DNA of 13,242 bases, from positions 1 through 13,242 of the forward strand of contig JAHZIZ010000171.1 in the NCBI GenBank assembly GCA_022601215.1, given 5' to 3'. Shown one piece after another: positions 1-6,051 of the stretch (its first letter is position 1; the number at the start of each line of letters is the position of its first letter). The stretch is from Bacteroidota bacterium (lineage in GTDB: Bacteria; Bacteroidota; Bacteroidia; Flavobacteriales; Flavobacteriaceae). The notes beneath the pieces were generated by a model. It saw only the letters and a list, made by a program, of their open reading frames with translations. It was not told where the DNA came from and did not search any database. A program made the translations under genes and the position numbers.

Positions 1-1
1 A

Positions 2-499
2 AGGAACGTTCCAGATATTATATTAATGGATGTGAATATGCCTATTTTAAATGGCATAGAAACAACCACGCAGATCTATACTAAATACCCTCAAATTAAA
101 GTTTTGGCATTGTCTATAGAGGAAGAAGAGAGTACCATTCTTAAAATGCTGCGAGCTGGCGCCAAGGGATACTTAATGAAGGATGTTCGCAAATCTGAAT
201 TATATAGAGCCCTTCTTGAAGTTATTGAAAAAGGTTTTTATCATACAAACACTGTGACCAAGGTATTGGTTGATTCCCTTTCGGAAAAAGAAACTCCATT
301 GTCTGTTTTGAAAGAAAGAGAACTGGAATTTATAAAACACGCATGTACCGAAATGACCTATAAGGAAATTGCAGAAGTGATGTTTTTAAGCCCAAAAACT
401 ATCGAAGGTTATCGCAATGCAATTTTTGAAAAACTAAATCTTAGAAATAGAACAGGTTTGGTGATTTTTGCCATAAAAAACAAAATCTTTGTTCCTTAA
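2..499 (+). CDS. LuxR/NarL-family response regulator (5' end outside window)
   Basis: This is the C-terminal part of a two-component response regulator that would control transcription after phosphorylation by a partner histidine kinase, which is not in the window. The frame is open from base 2, and the residues before the first ATG at 26 (RNVPDIIL) are typical receiver sequence, so the gene starts upstream of the window and the ATG at 26 is internal. The phosphoacceptor Asp is in LMDVNMP and the conserved receiver Lys in GYLMKD. A GerE/LuxR helix-turn-helix fills the last ~65 residues (KERELEFIKHA, YKEIAEVMFLSPKTIEGYR, EKLNLRNRTGL). Its stop overlaps the stop of the convergent O-methyltransferase by four bases. 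Target genes cannot be read from the sequence, and nothing ties it directly to the kynurenine operon. Confidence 0.93.
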   Translation, partial: RNVPDIILMDVNMPILNGIETTTQIYTKYPQIKVLALSIEEEESTILKMLRAGAKGYLMKDVRKSELYRALLEVIEKGFYHTNTVTKVLVDSLSEKETPLSVLKERELEFIKHACTEMTYKEIAEVMFLSPKTIEGYRNAIFEKLNLRNRTGLVIFAIKNKIFVP

Positions 500-1137
500 A
501 TTACTCGTGAAATGGTAAGCCCATCTCGAATAGGTAGTAACACTGTTTCAAGTTTAGGGTGCTCGTTTAATTGTCTGTTGTAGGTGAGTAATGCCTGTGT
601 GTCTAAATCATCTTTGGCTATCTTTTCCACAACCTTTCCACTCCATAAAACATTGTCACTTAAAATTACAGCACCACTTGGCAAGTTTGGGAGCAATAAT
701 TCTAAATACTTCGGATAATTTTTTTTATCAGCATCGATAAAGACTAAATCAAATGCCACTGGAATGTTAGGAATCACCTCTAAAGCATTTCCTAAATACT
801 GGTGGATTTGTGGACCGAAATTAGAAGCATCGAAGTATTTTCTCTGAAAATCAAACAACTCTTCATTTATATCGATGGTGTGCAGCTGTCCACTTTCTTG
901 TAGCCCTTCAGCAAGGCAGAGAGCAGAATACCCTGTGTAGGTGCCTATTTCAAGAATGCTTTTTGGTCTCATTAATTTAGATAACATACTTAAAACCCTT
1001 CCTTGTAAATGTCCGCTTAACATTCTTGGAGCTAATACCTTTTGCCAAGTTTCTCTTGTGAGTTCTTGTAATAACAATGGTTCTGGTTGAGAGTGTTCAA
1101 CCACATAGTCATCTATTTTATCTGGAAGGAAGTGCAT
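496..1137 (-). CDS. CCoAOMT-like class I O-methyltransferase
   Basis: A 213-residue cytosolic SAM- and metal-dependent O-methyltransferase of the caffeoyl-CoA/catechol O-methyltransferase type (COG4122). The SAM motif is EIGTYTGYS (residues 63-71). The divalent-metal region is IDADK (134-138) plus SDNVLW (160-165), with Asp135, Asp161 and Asn162 as likely ligands. Length is normal for the family, and the ATG at 1137 gives a full N-terminus. It is the last gene of the minus-strand run, 82 bases after the broken ACMSD gene. The family methylates vicinal hydroxyls of catechol-like rings. The real substrate is unknown, and a link to hydroxylated kynurenine intermediates is only a guess from position. 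Its stop is nested in a TTAA shared with the convergent regulator, so there is no room for a dedicated terminator. Confidence 0.9.
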   Translation of the reverse strand: MHFLPDKIDDYVVEHSQPEPLLLQELTRETWQKVLAPRMLSGHLQGRVLSMLSKLMRPKSILEIGTYTGYSALCLAEGLQESGQLHTIDINEELFDFQRKYFDASNFGPQIHQYLGNALEVIPNIPVAFDLVFIDADKKNYPKYLELLLPNLPSGAVILSDNVLWSGKVVEKIAKDDLDTQALLTYNRQLNEHPKLETVLLPIRDGLTISRVI

Positions 1138-1219
1138 ACGTTGTTTGGTCTGGCGCTGTTATGACCTAATTAAATTAAGTGCTATTCGTTATTTGTATGG
1201 TGCTCGAACGGATAGAGAA

Positions 1220-2305
1220 TTACTTCCCTAGAATTCTTTGTATCAATTTATCTTTGGCAGTCTCATCATTTCCGCATAACCATTGGATCACATTGTCCTC
1301 CCAAATTTGATCACATTGCGTATCGTTTAAAATCCCTTGATCTTTGGCTAAATCTAATATTTTACCAGGATATGAAGATTGTTCTTCACTTTCCATTTCT
1401 CCAAGAGGGTAAGGATCATCTAATCCCATTACTACTTGATCTGATCCTTGGTTTTTGAGAAGTAACTCTAATCCACCAGTGTCATGAACCAAGGTGTCGA
1501 AGAAGATGTTTTTATGACCAACAGCCCTCCTTGGGTGACTTTTGCCTTCAAATAAATCGGGCCTTCCATCAAAACCTTGTATCCTTCTTCCTAAGTTCAT
1601 TTGTGCTAGTTATCCACCATGAGCAAAACAAGTACGCATTCCTGGGTATTTGTCAGCATATCCATTGAGTGTTAAAAAGTGATAGGCATCTGCGCATTGT
1701 GCCAACATCCATATAAGGTGAAAACGCCAAGACGTATTTTCAAGTTTAATAAATTTCTCACCGTCGTAAGGATGAACTTCAACCGCAAGATTATATTTAC
1801 TAGCTAGCTCAAAAATGGGTTCATTTTCTTCGTCAAAAATACAACGCCAAGTACCAATGGTATCCATATAATGTGTAGGTAAACACAATAATTGCATACC
1901 CAACTCTTCTACGCAGCGTTCTATCTCCCACATGGCACCTCTAACGAATCCAGGATGCACAACAAATCCACATGTAAATTTACTGGGGTGTTCTTGCTGA
2001 ATACGAGCGTTAAAGTCGTTCTGAAATCGCAATGCCTGTTTCATTTCTTCAAGCCGAAGTCCATTTCCGTAAAGTTGGGAAAGATTTAAGACCACTGCAT
2101 GATCGATCTTGTATTTTTCCATCCAAGCTAATTTCTCATTTAAAAAGAAGCTAGAATCCGTAACAGGGCGGCTCCAGTCTTTTTGCAGCATAAATTTGCG
2201 ATCCTTATCTACCCAAAAGATTCCCTTGTCTTGCATAAATTGAGGGATTTCTTCTGGATAAGGAAGTAAATGTGAATGGCCGTTAATTCGTAGTTTTCTT
2301 TTCAT
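1220..2305 (-). pseudogene. ACMSD (2-amino-3-carboxymuconate-6-semialdehyde decarboxylase), interrupted by in-frame TAA
   Basis: The amidohydrolase-superfamily ACMSD decarboxylates the 3-hydroxyanthranilate dioxygenase product to 2-aminomuconate semialdehyde, diverting it from spontaneous cyclisation to quinolinate. Residues 1-231 carry the HxH metal motif (His10, His12), a third metal His in VEVHPYD (His178) and the catalytic His in CFAHGG (His229). Codon 232 (bases 1612-1610) is TAA. The same frame then continues as LAQMNLGRRIQGF..., through the substrate-side arginines and the GLDDPYPLGE block with the last metal ligand (Asp296), to a normal stop, 361 codons in all. A single C-to-T change (CAA to TAA, Gln) explains the break. 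The truncated product would lack a metal ligand and should be inactive. An ATG lies 9 bases past the stop, so reinitiation of a 126-residue fragment is possible, but I see no Shine-Dalgarno. A sequencing error cannot be excluded. Confidence 0.9.
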
Positions 2306-2361
2306 CTTTATGGTGGCACCTATGTGAAATCTATTTAAAGATTGTACTATTAATTGTTTGG

Positions 2362-2457
2362 GCGTTTTCTCTTTCGCGTCGCTAAAGAGAATCGGGCTTT
2401 TTGCTATATCTCTCCTTGGTTTGAAAAAGGAGAGGATGTCGCTTCAATCCCTAACGC
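2362..2457. repeat. Composite palindromic intergenic repeat (flavobacterial type)
   Basis: This fills much of the 164-base gap between the SDR and ACMSD genes. The outer ends are complementary (GCGTT at 2362-2366, AACGC at 2453-2457). Inside are two perfect 8-bp hairpins with 9-base loops: TTCTCTTT 2367-2374 with AAAGAGAA 2384-2391, and CTCTCCTT 2410-2417 with AAGGAGAG 2427-2434. The segments between them (cgggctttttgctatatc and gtcgcttcaatccctaacgc) resemble, from memory, a dispersed intergenic repeat of Flavobacteriaceae whose stems vary while the linkers stay constant. It encodes no protein. Neither hairpin is followed by a T-run, so a terminator role is not evident. It could act in mRNA processing or be a non-autonomous mobile repeat. 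Confidence 0.6.
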
Positions 2458-2469
2458 ATTTTGATAAAG

Positions 2470-3255
2470 TTACAAACTTTTAGTTCGTCCACCATCTACG
2501 GGTACATTTATTCCACTAATGTAGCTTGCTGCAGGACTCGATAAAAAGGCAACGGCATTGGCAATCTCTTCAGGCTGTGCAAAACGGCGTGCTGGCACGA
2601 GTGATTTCATAAAAGCTTCAGCCTCAACTTCAGTTTTATTCATTTTCTTTGAAGCATTACTTACAATATCCGTTAGTCTATCTGTAGCGGTAAATCCGGG
2701 GAGCACATTATTGACAGTAATCCCAAAAGGCCCTAATTCATTAGCTAAGGTTTTACTCCAACTGGCAACCGCTCCACGTATAGTATTACTCACTCCCAAT
2801 CCATCAATGGGTTGTTTCACCGATGTAGATATAATATTGATAATTCTTCCGTACCCTTCATCTTTCATACCAGGAGCCACACTTTGCACCAAAATCTGAT
2901 TGCAAATTAGGTGCATTTTAAAAGCGTTTTCAAATTCTGATACTTCAGCCGCAAAGATACTTCCCCCTTTAGGGCCTCCAGTATTATTAATTAGGATGTG
3001 GTAGTTTTTCTGAAGGGTAGCCTGCAGTAACTTTACTTTTAAGTCCGCTGGCTCGTTGAAGTCGGCCACTATATAATTGTGCGTCTGTCCTTGTTTGATA
3101 GGTAGCTCTGGAAGCACTTTTTTCAATTTGTTTTCATCCCGCGCAATAAGTGTTACTGTAGCCCCCATCTCAGCGAGTTCTAATGCAGAAGCTTTTCCAA
3201 TTCCAGCACTACTTCCGCAGACTAAAGCATTTTTATTTGTTAAGTCTAAGTTCAT
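2470..3255 (-). CDS. Atypical short-chain dehydrogenase/reductase
   Basis: A 261-residue SDR-fold protein. The dinucleotide-binding motif is GSSAGIG (residues 14-20), followed by NNTGGP (90-95) in place of the usual NNAG, catalytic-region serines in IISTS (141-145) and a C-terminal PVDGGRT. The usual YxxxK dyad is absent: at that place the sequence is SNTIR (156-160), so Tyr becomes Ser and Lys becomes Arg. This matches an SDR subgroup annotated as 3-oxoacyl-ACP-reductase-like but lacking the canonical tetrad, so ordinary keto-reduction should not be assumed. It lies 88 bases after the ALDH gene and 164 bases before ACMSD, and both gaps contain inverted repeats. Position suggests a link to kynurenine catabolism, but I cannot name its reaction. 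The upstream sequence (CTAGAAAAT before the ATG) gives only a weak ribosome site. Confidence 0.88.
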   Translation of the reverse strand: MNLDLTNKNALVCGSSAGIGKASALELAEMGATVTLIARDENKLKKVLPELPIKQGQTHNYIVADFNEPADLKVKLLQATLQKNYHILINNTGGPKGGSIFAAEVSEFENAFKMHLICNQILVQSVAPGMKDEGYGRIINIISTSVKQPIDGLGVSNTIRGAVASWSKTLANELGPFGITVNNVLPGFTATDRLTDIVSNASKKMNKTEVEAEAFMKSLVPARRFAQPEEIANAVAFLSSPAASYISGINVPVDGGRTKSL

Positions 3256-3268
3256 ATTTTCTAGTGGG

Positions 3269-3331
3269 TCGAGCGCAGTCTAGACCAAGTTTTAAATTTC
3301 AAATGTCCAAAAATCTCTCGACTGCGCTCGA
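3269..3331. repeat. 12-bp inverted repeat in ALDH-SDR gap
   Basis: A perfect 12-bp inverted repeat, TCGAGCGCAGTC at 3269-3280 and its complement GACTGCGCTCGA at 3320-3331, separated by 39 AT-rich bases. The unit TCGACTGCGCTCGAGATGACA resembles, from memory, a dispersed intergenic repeat common in Bacteroidota. It occupies most of the 88-base gap between the ALDH stop and the SDR start, so the minus-strand operon mRNA would carry a long stem-loop just upstream of the SDR start codon. Confidence 0.65.
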
Positions 3332-3333
3332 GA
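3309..3333 (-). terminator. Possible intrinsic terminator or attenuator after the ALDH gene
   Basis: Read on the minus strand, a 6-bp perfect stem (TCTCGA and TCGAGA, bases 3333-3328 and 3321-3316) with a 6-base loop is followed two bases later by five T's (3313-3309). It starts about 10 bases beyond the ALDH stop codon. The stem is short for a strong terminator and the same bases can instead pair in the longer 12-bp repeat, so partial termination or alternative folding is more likely than a clean end. Confidence 0.35.
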
Positions 3334-3343
3334 TGACATCGTT

Positions 3344-4789
3344 TTAATTGTACTTAATGCATACATTCTTAGGTTCCGTAAAAAACCTTAGGGCTTCAAA
3401 CCCACCTTCACGTCCAACTCCACTAGCCTTTACGCCACCAAACGGGGTTCGTAGATCACGGTTGAGCCATGTATTCACCCAAACAATACCCGCCTCGATT
3501 TGTTTAGATACACGCATGGTTCTATCGATATCTTTTGTCCAGAGAGTTGAAGACAAGCCGTATGCCACGCTGTTTGCCATTGTTAACGCTTCCTTTTCTG
3601 TACTAAAAGTTACAATGGTTACTACTGGGCCAAATACTTCTTCTTTGTTAATAGTGCAATCGTTAGATTCTAATTCAATTACGGTAGGTTCAAGGTAATA
3701 ACCATTTTCCAGTCCATTAACTTTTACCCTGTTCCCACCAAATAAGATGTTTCCACCCTCGTCTTTCGCTATTTGGATATAACGTTCCACCTTTTCCATA
3801 TGTGGTTTTGAAACCAAGGCTCCTATTTTCGTTGCAGAATCCATAGGATCTCCTACAGTCAGCTGACTTACTTTTTCAACAAAGTCTTTTTTGAATTTTT
3901 CGGCAATGGAGGCCTCCACATAAATCCTACTCCCGCACAGACAAATTTGCCCCTGATTGGCAAAGGAGGACCGAACGGTTACGGCCAACATCTTATCATA
4001 ATCGCAATCGGCAAAAATGAGGTTAGGGTTTTTTCCTCCTAATTCAAGAGAAAGCTTTTTAAACATGGGAGCGGCGGTTCTAGCGATGTGCTCTCCAGTC
4101 GTAGTGCCTCCGGTAAAAGAAATGGCTTTAATTTTTGGATGCGTAACAATAGCCTGTCCTGCCGAGGGGCCAGTTCCATGAACAATGTTTAAAACACCCG
4201 CAGGAAGCCCTGCTTCAGTTAAAATTTCTCCAAGTAGGTAAGCTGTCATGGGAGTCACTTCACTTGGTTTAGCGACCACGCAATTTCCTGCAGCTATGGC
4301 AGGAGCTACTTTCCATGTAAATAAATAGAGTGGGAGGTTCCAAGGAGAAATACAGCCTACAACACCTATTGGCTGCCGCAATGTGAAATTAATGGTATCT
4401 AGCCCAACACTTTCATGAGCTTCACTTGCAAATTGAGTGATGGCATGACCAAAGAAACGAAAGTTGGCACTTGCCCTTGGAATGTCAACTTGTTTCGCTA
4501 AGCTAAACGGTTTTCCATTATCGATGCTTTCTGCTTTGGCCAAGCGATCTAAATTAGCTTCAATAAGGTCTGCTATTTTCAATAAAATTCGGCTTCGCTC
4601 TTCAAGTGTGGTCGTGCTCCATTTTGGGAATGCTGCCGCTGCGGCATTATATGCCTGAGTAACATCTTCGGCATTGCTATTATTAATCTGCGAATAGACA
4701 CTGCCATCACTAGGATTATAGTTGTCTAACCATGCTCCGCTCTGAGAACTTCTATAATTTCCATTAATGTAGTTTTCAATCTTCTTCAT
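3344..4789 (-). CDS. 2-aminomuconate-6-semialdehyde dehydrogenase (ALDH family)
   Basis: A 481-residue NAD-dependent aldehyde dehydrogenase, normal length for the family, predicted to oxidise 2-aminomuconate 6-semialdehyde to 2-aminomuconate in the cytosol. Visible motifs are SPWNLPL with oxyanion Asn151, the SFTGGTTTG cofactor loop (224-232), Glu249 in LELGGKNP, the catalytic nucleophile Cys283 in NQGQICLCGSR, and Glu384 in KEEVFGP. The stretch WLNRDLRTPFGG (441-452) is characteristic of 2-aminomuconate/2-hydroxymuconate semialdehyde dehydrogenases, whose arginines bind the substrate carboxylates. The ATG at 4789 lies inside the end of the upstream esterase gene (14-base overlap), which suggests translational coupling. 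The adjacent RidA-type deaminase would take its product. The substrate assignment rests on that motif and the operon; 2-hydroxymuconate semialdehyde is the main alternative. Confidence 0.92.
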   Translation of the reverse strand: MKKIENYINGNYRSSQSGAWLDNYNPSDGSVYSQINNSNAEDVTQAYNAAAAAFPKWSTTTLEERSRILLKIADLIEANLDRLAKAESIDNGKPFSLAKQVDIPRASANFRFFGHAITQFASEAHESVGLDTINFTLRQPIGVVGCISPWNLPLYLFTWKVAPAIAAGNCVVAKPSEVTPMTAYLLGEILTEAGLPAGVLNIVHGTGPSAGQAIVTHPKIKAISFTGGTTTGEHIARTAAPMFKKLSLELGGKNPNLIFADCDYDKMLAVTVRSSFANQGQICLCGSRIYVEASIAEKFKKDFVEKVSQLTVGDPMDSATKIGALVSKPHMEKVERYIQIAKDEGGNILFGGNRVKVNGLENGYYLEPTVIELESNDCTINKEEVFGPVVTIVTFSTEKEALTMANSVAYGLSSTLWTKDIDRTMRVSKQIEAGIVWVNTWLNRDLRTPFGGVKASGVGREGGFEALRFFTEPKNVCIKYN

Positions 4790-5621
4790 TAGTTCTGTTT
4801 GGTTTTTTTACCGAAAATAACTTCTCGAAGGCATCATATACGGCAAGATGGAGGGCGTCTCCATGGTCCTGAGACTCTAAAAATTTGAAATAGACGTTGC
4901 CATTGTCCTTATAGGCTTTCGTTAATGCATAGCGAAGCTTTATAGCACCTGTTTCCATGGTAGGGCCTTCGCTTCCCACAGCAACATAAATATTCTTGGT
5001 ATTCTTAGCCTGTCTAGGCGTTAACCCGAGTAAAGATTCATCATCCCACCACATACTTGGGCTTACGATGATGTACTTGCTAAAAAGATCAGGGTATTTA
5101 TATAAAATTTCAGCCCCAAGAAGACCGCCTAGTGATTGCCCAATAAGGGTTCTCTCTTGTGATACCAGATAGTTTTCGGTAATAAAAGGTTGAAGTTCTT
5201 TTTCAATAAATTGGATGAAACTTTCGGAAGCCCCTGTAGTAGGAAAGTCTAGCTTGTCTTTTTTATTGGTGGTTGGAAACGTGAAATCTCTTTTTCTGTC
5301 CACATTTGCAATACCAACAACAATAGTTTCGGGAATCATGTTAATCCATGAGAAAGAACCAAATTGAACCAACCCAGCAATATGAATAAAGTCTTCATCT
5401 GCTGACCCATCTAACAGGTAAATAACCGGGTATTCTTTTAAGGATTCTGGATCATACCCTTGGGGGAGATAAATGTTGAGTTTTCGTTCTTCTTCAAGTA
5501 TGTTAGAATAAAGGGACACCGTTTCTCCAATTGCAAACGGAATAGCGTTTGTTGTCTTCGCTTTCTGACCCATAGCTGGTAGGGTCAAGAGGCTGCAAAA
5601 TAGGAGCAAAGCTATTTTCAT
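4776..5621 (-). CDS. Secreted alpha/beta-hydrolase esterase (esterase D/Fes-like, PF00756 type)
   Basis: A 281-residue serine hydrolase with a signal peptide: hydrophobic residues 3-16, then AMGQK, with likely cleavage near residue 18. It should therefore act in the periplasm or outside the cell. The nucleophile elbow is GQSLGG (Ser163). The catalytic His is probably His253 in ESQDHGD, with an acid near VGSEGPTMETG (215-225). Early-fold signatures are LNIYLPQGY and YPVIYLLDG. The family includes enterochelin esterase-like and S-formylglutathione hydrolase-like enzymes. It sits 17 bases after the deaminase gene and overlaps the ALDH gene by 14 bases, so it is firmly within the operon even though the surrounding enzymes are cytosolic. 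A formyl-kynurenine or other amide/ester hydrolase role is possible but unsupported beyond position; the substrate is unknown. Confidence 0.88.
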   Translation of the reverse strand: MKIALLLFCSLLTLPAMGQKAKTTNAIPFAIGETVSLYSNILEEERKLNIYLPQGYDPESLKEYPVIYLLDGSADEDFIHIAGLVQFGSFSWINMIPETIVVGIANVDRKRDFTFPTTNKKDKLDFPTTGASESFIQFIEKELQPFITENYLVSQERTLIGQSLGGLLGAEILYKYPDLFSKYIIVSPSMWWDDESLLGLTPRQAKNTKNIYVAVGSEGPTMETGAIKLRYALTKAYKDNGNVYFKFLESQDHGDALHLAVYDAFEKLFSVKKPNRTNEED

Positions 5622-5638
5622 AATAAATGGACTTTGGT

Positions 5639-6049
5639 TTATTTGGGCTTATAGGCTATCACTTTAATCTCAACGACCAAATTAGGATGAGGAAGTTGGT
5701 GGACAGCAACTGTTGTTCTCGCGGGTCCTGTTTCTTTGTCAAAATAGTGTCCGTACACTTCGTTATAACCAGCAAAATCATTCATATTCACAAGAAAACT
5801 AGTGACGTCTACGACATCGGCCATAGTAGCTCCCTCTGTGGCAAGATAATCCTTAATGTTTTCAAGTACCGCTCGCGTTTGTTCTTTTACATCCAGCCGC
5901 ATGGTACCCATTTCATCTACAATATGAACTCCAGCAAAACTGTTATCGGGTAAACGGGAGCTTGTTCCGCTTACAAGCAAGAAATCTCCTGCTCTTTTAA
6001 TGTGTGGATAGGCTCCTCTTGGAGTGGCTTTATCTTTTATTAATCCCAT
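5639..6049 (-). CDS. RidA-family 2-aminomuconate deaminase
   Basis: A 136-residue YjgF/RidA-fold protein, expected to form trimers with active sites at subunit interfaces. In bacterial kynurenine and 2-nitrobenzoate pathways this subtype hydrolyses 2-aminomuconate to 4-oxalocrotonate and ammonia (NbaF/AmnD type). The sequence matches that subtype rather than housekeeping RidA, with [20 protein letters not shown] (13-32), then LPDNSFAG and [19 protein letters not shown]. The ligand-binding Arg is Arg111 in GPARTTV and the conserved Glu is Glu127 in VVEIKVIA. The start lies two bases after the KMO stop. No Shine-Dalgarno is evident, so translation is probably coupled. The dehydrogenase that would supply its substrate is encoded two genes downstream. 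Confidence 0.9.
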   Translation of the reverse strand: MGLIKDKATPRGAYPHIKRAGDFLLVSGTSSRLPDNSFAGVHIVDEMGTMRLDVKEQTRAVLENIKDYLATEGATMADVVDVTSFLVNMNDFAGYNEVYGHYFDKETGPARTTVAVHQLPHPNLVVEIKVIAYKPK

Positions 6050-6051
6050 AC

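Noticed and set aside
26..28. ATG as the start of the response regulator
   Set aside because: It lies in the middle of the receiver domain, one residue before the phosphoacceptor Asp. The N-terminal half of the domain must be upstream of the window.
1138..1219. Promoter or small RNA between ACMSD and the O-methyltransferase
   Set aside because: The 82 bases are AT-rich, with no convincing Bacteroidota promoter, hairpin or ORF on either strand.
1220..1600. An independent 126-residue gene downstream of a short ACMSD
   Set aside because: It is in the same frame as the upstream ACMSD part, separated only by TAA plus three sense codons, and matches the C-terminal third of ACMSD. It has no ribosome site of its own.
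1598..1625. Frameshift or insertion-sequence disruption of ACMSD
   Set aside because: The frame is unchanged on both sides of the stop and no extra or repeated sequence is present; a point substitution is sufficient.
2362..2457. CRISPR repeat unit or start of an array
   Set aside because: Only one copy is present, with no regularly spaced repeats and no cas genes in the window.
3348..3698. Coding region antisense to the aldehyde dehydrogenase
   Set aside because: The open frame mirrors the codons of the conserved dehydrogenase and resembles no protein I know; it is a shadow of the real gene. The same applies to other plus-strand frames opposite the operon.
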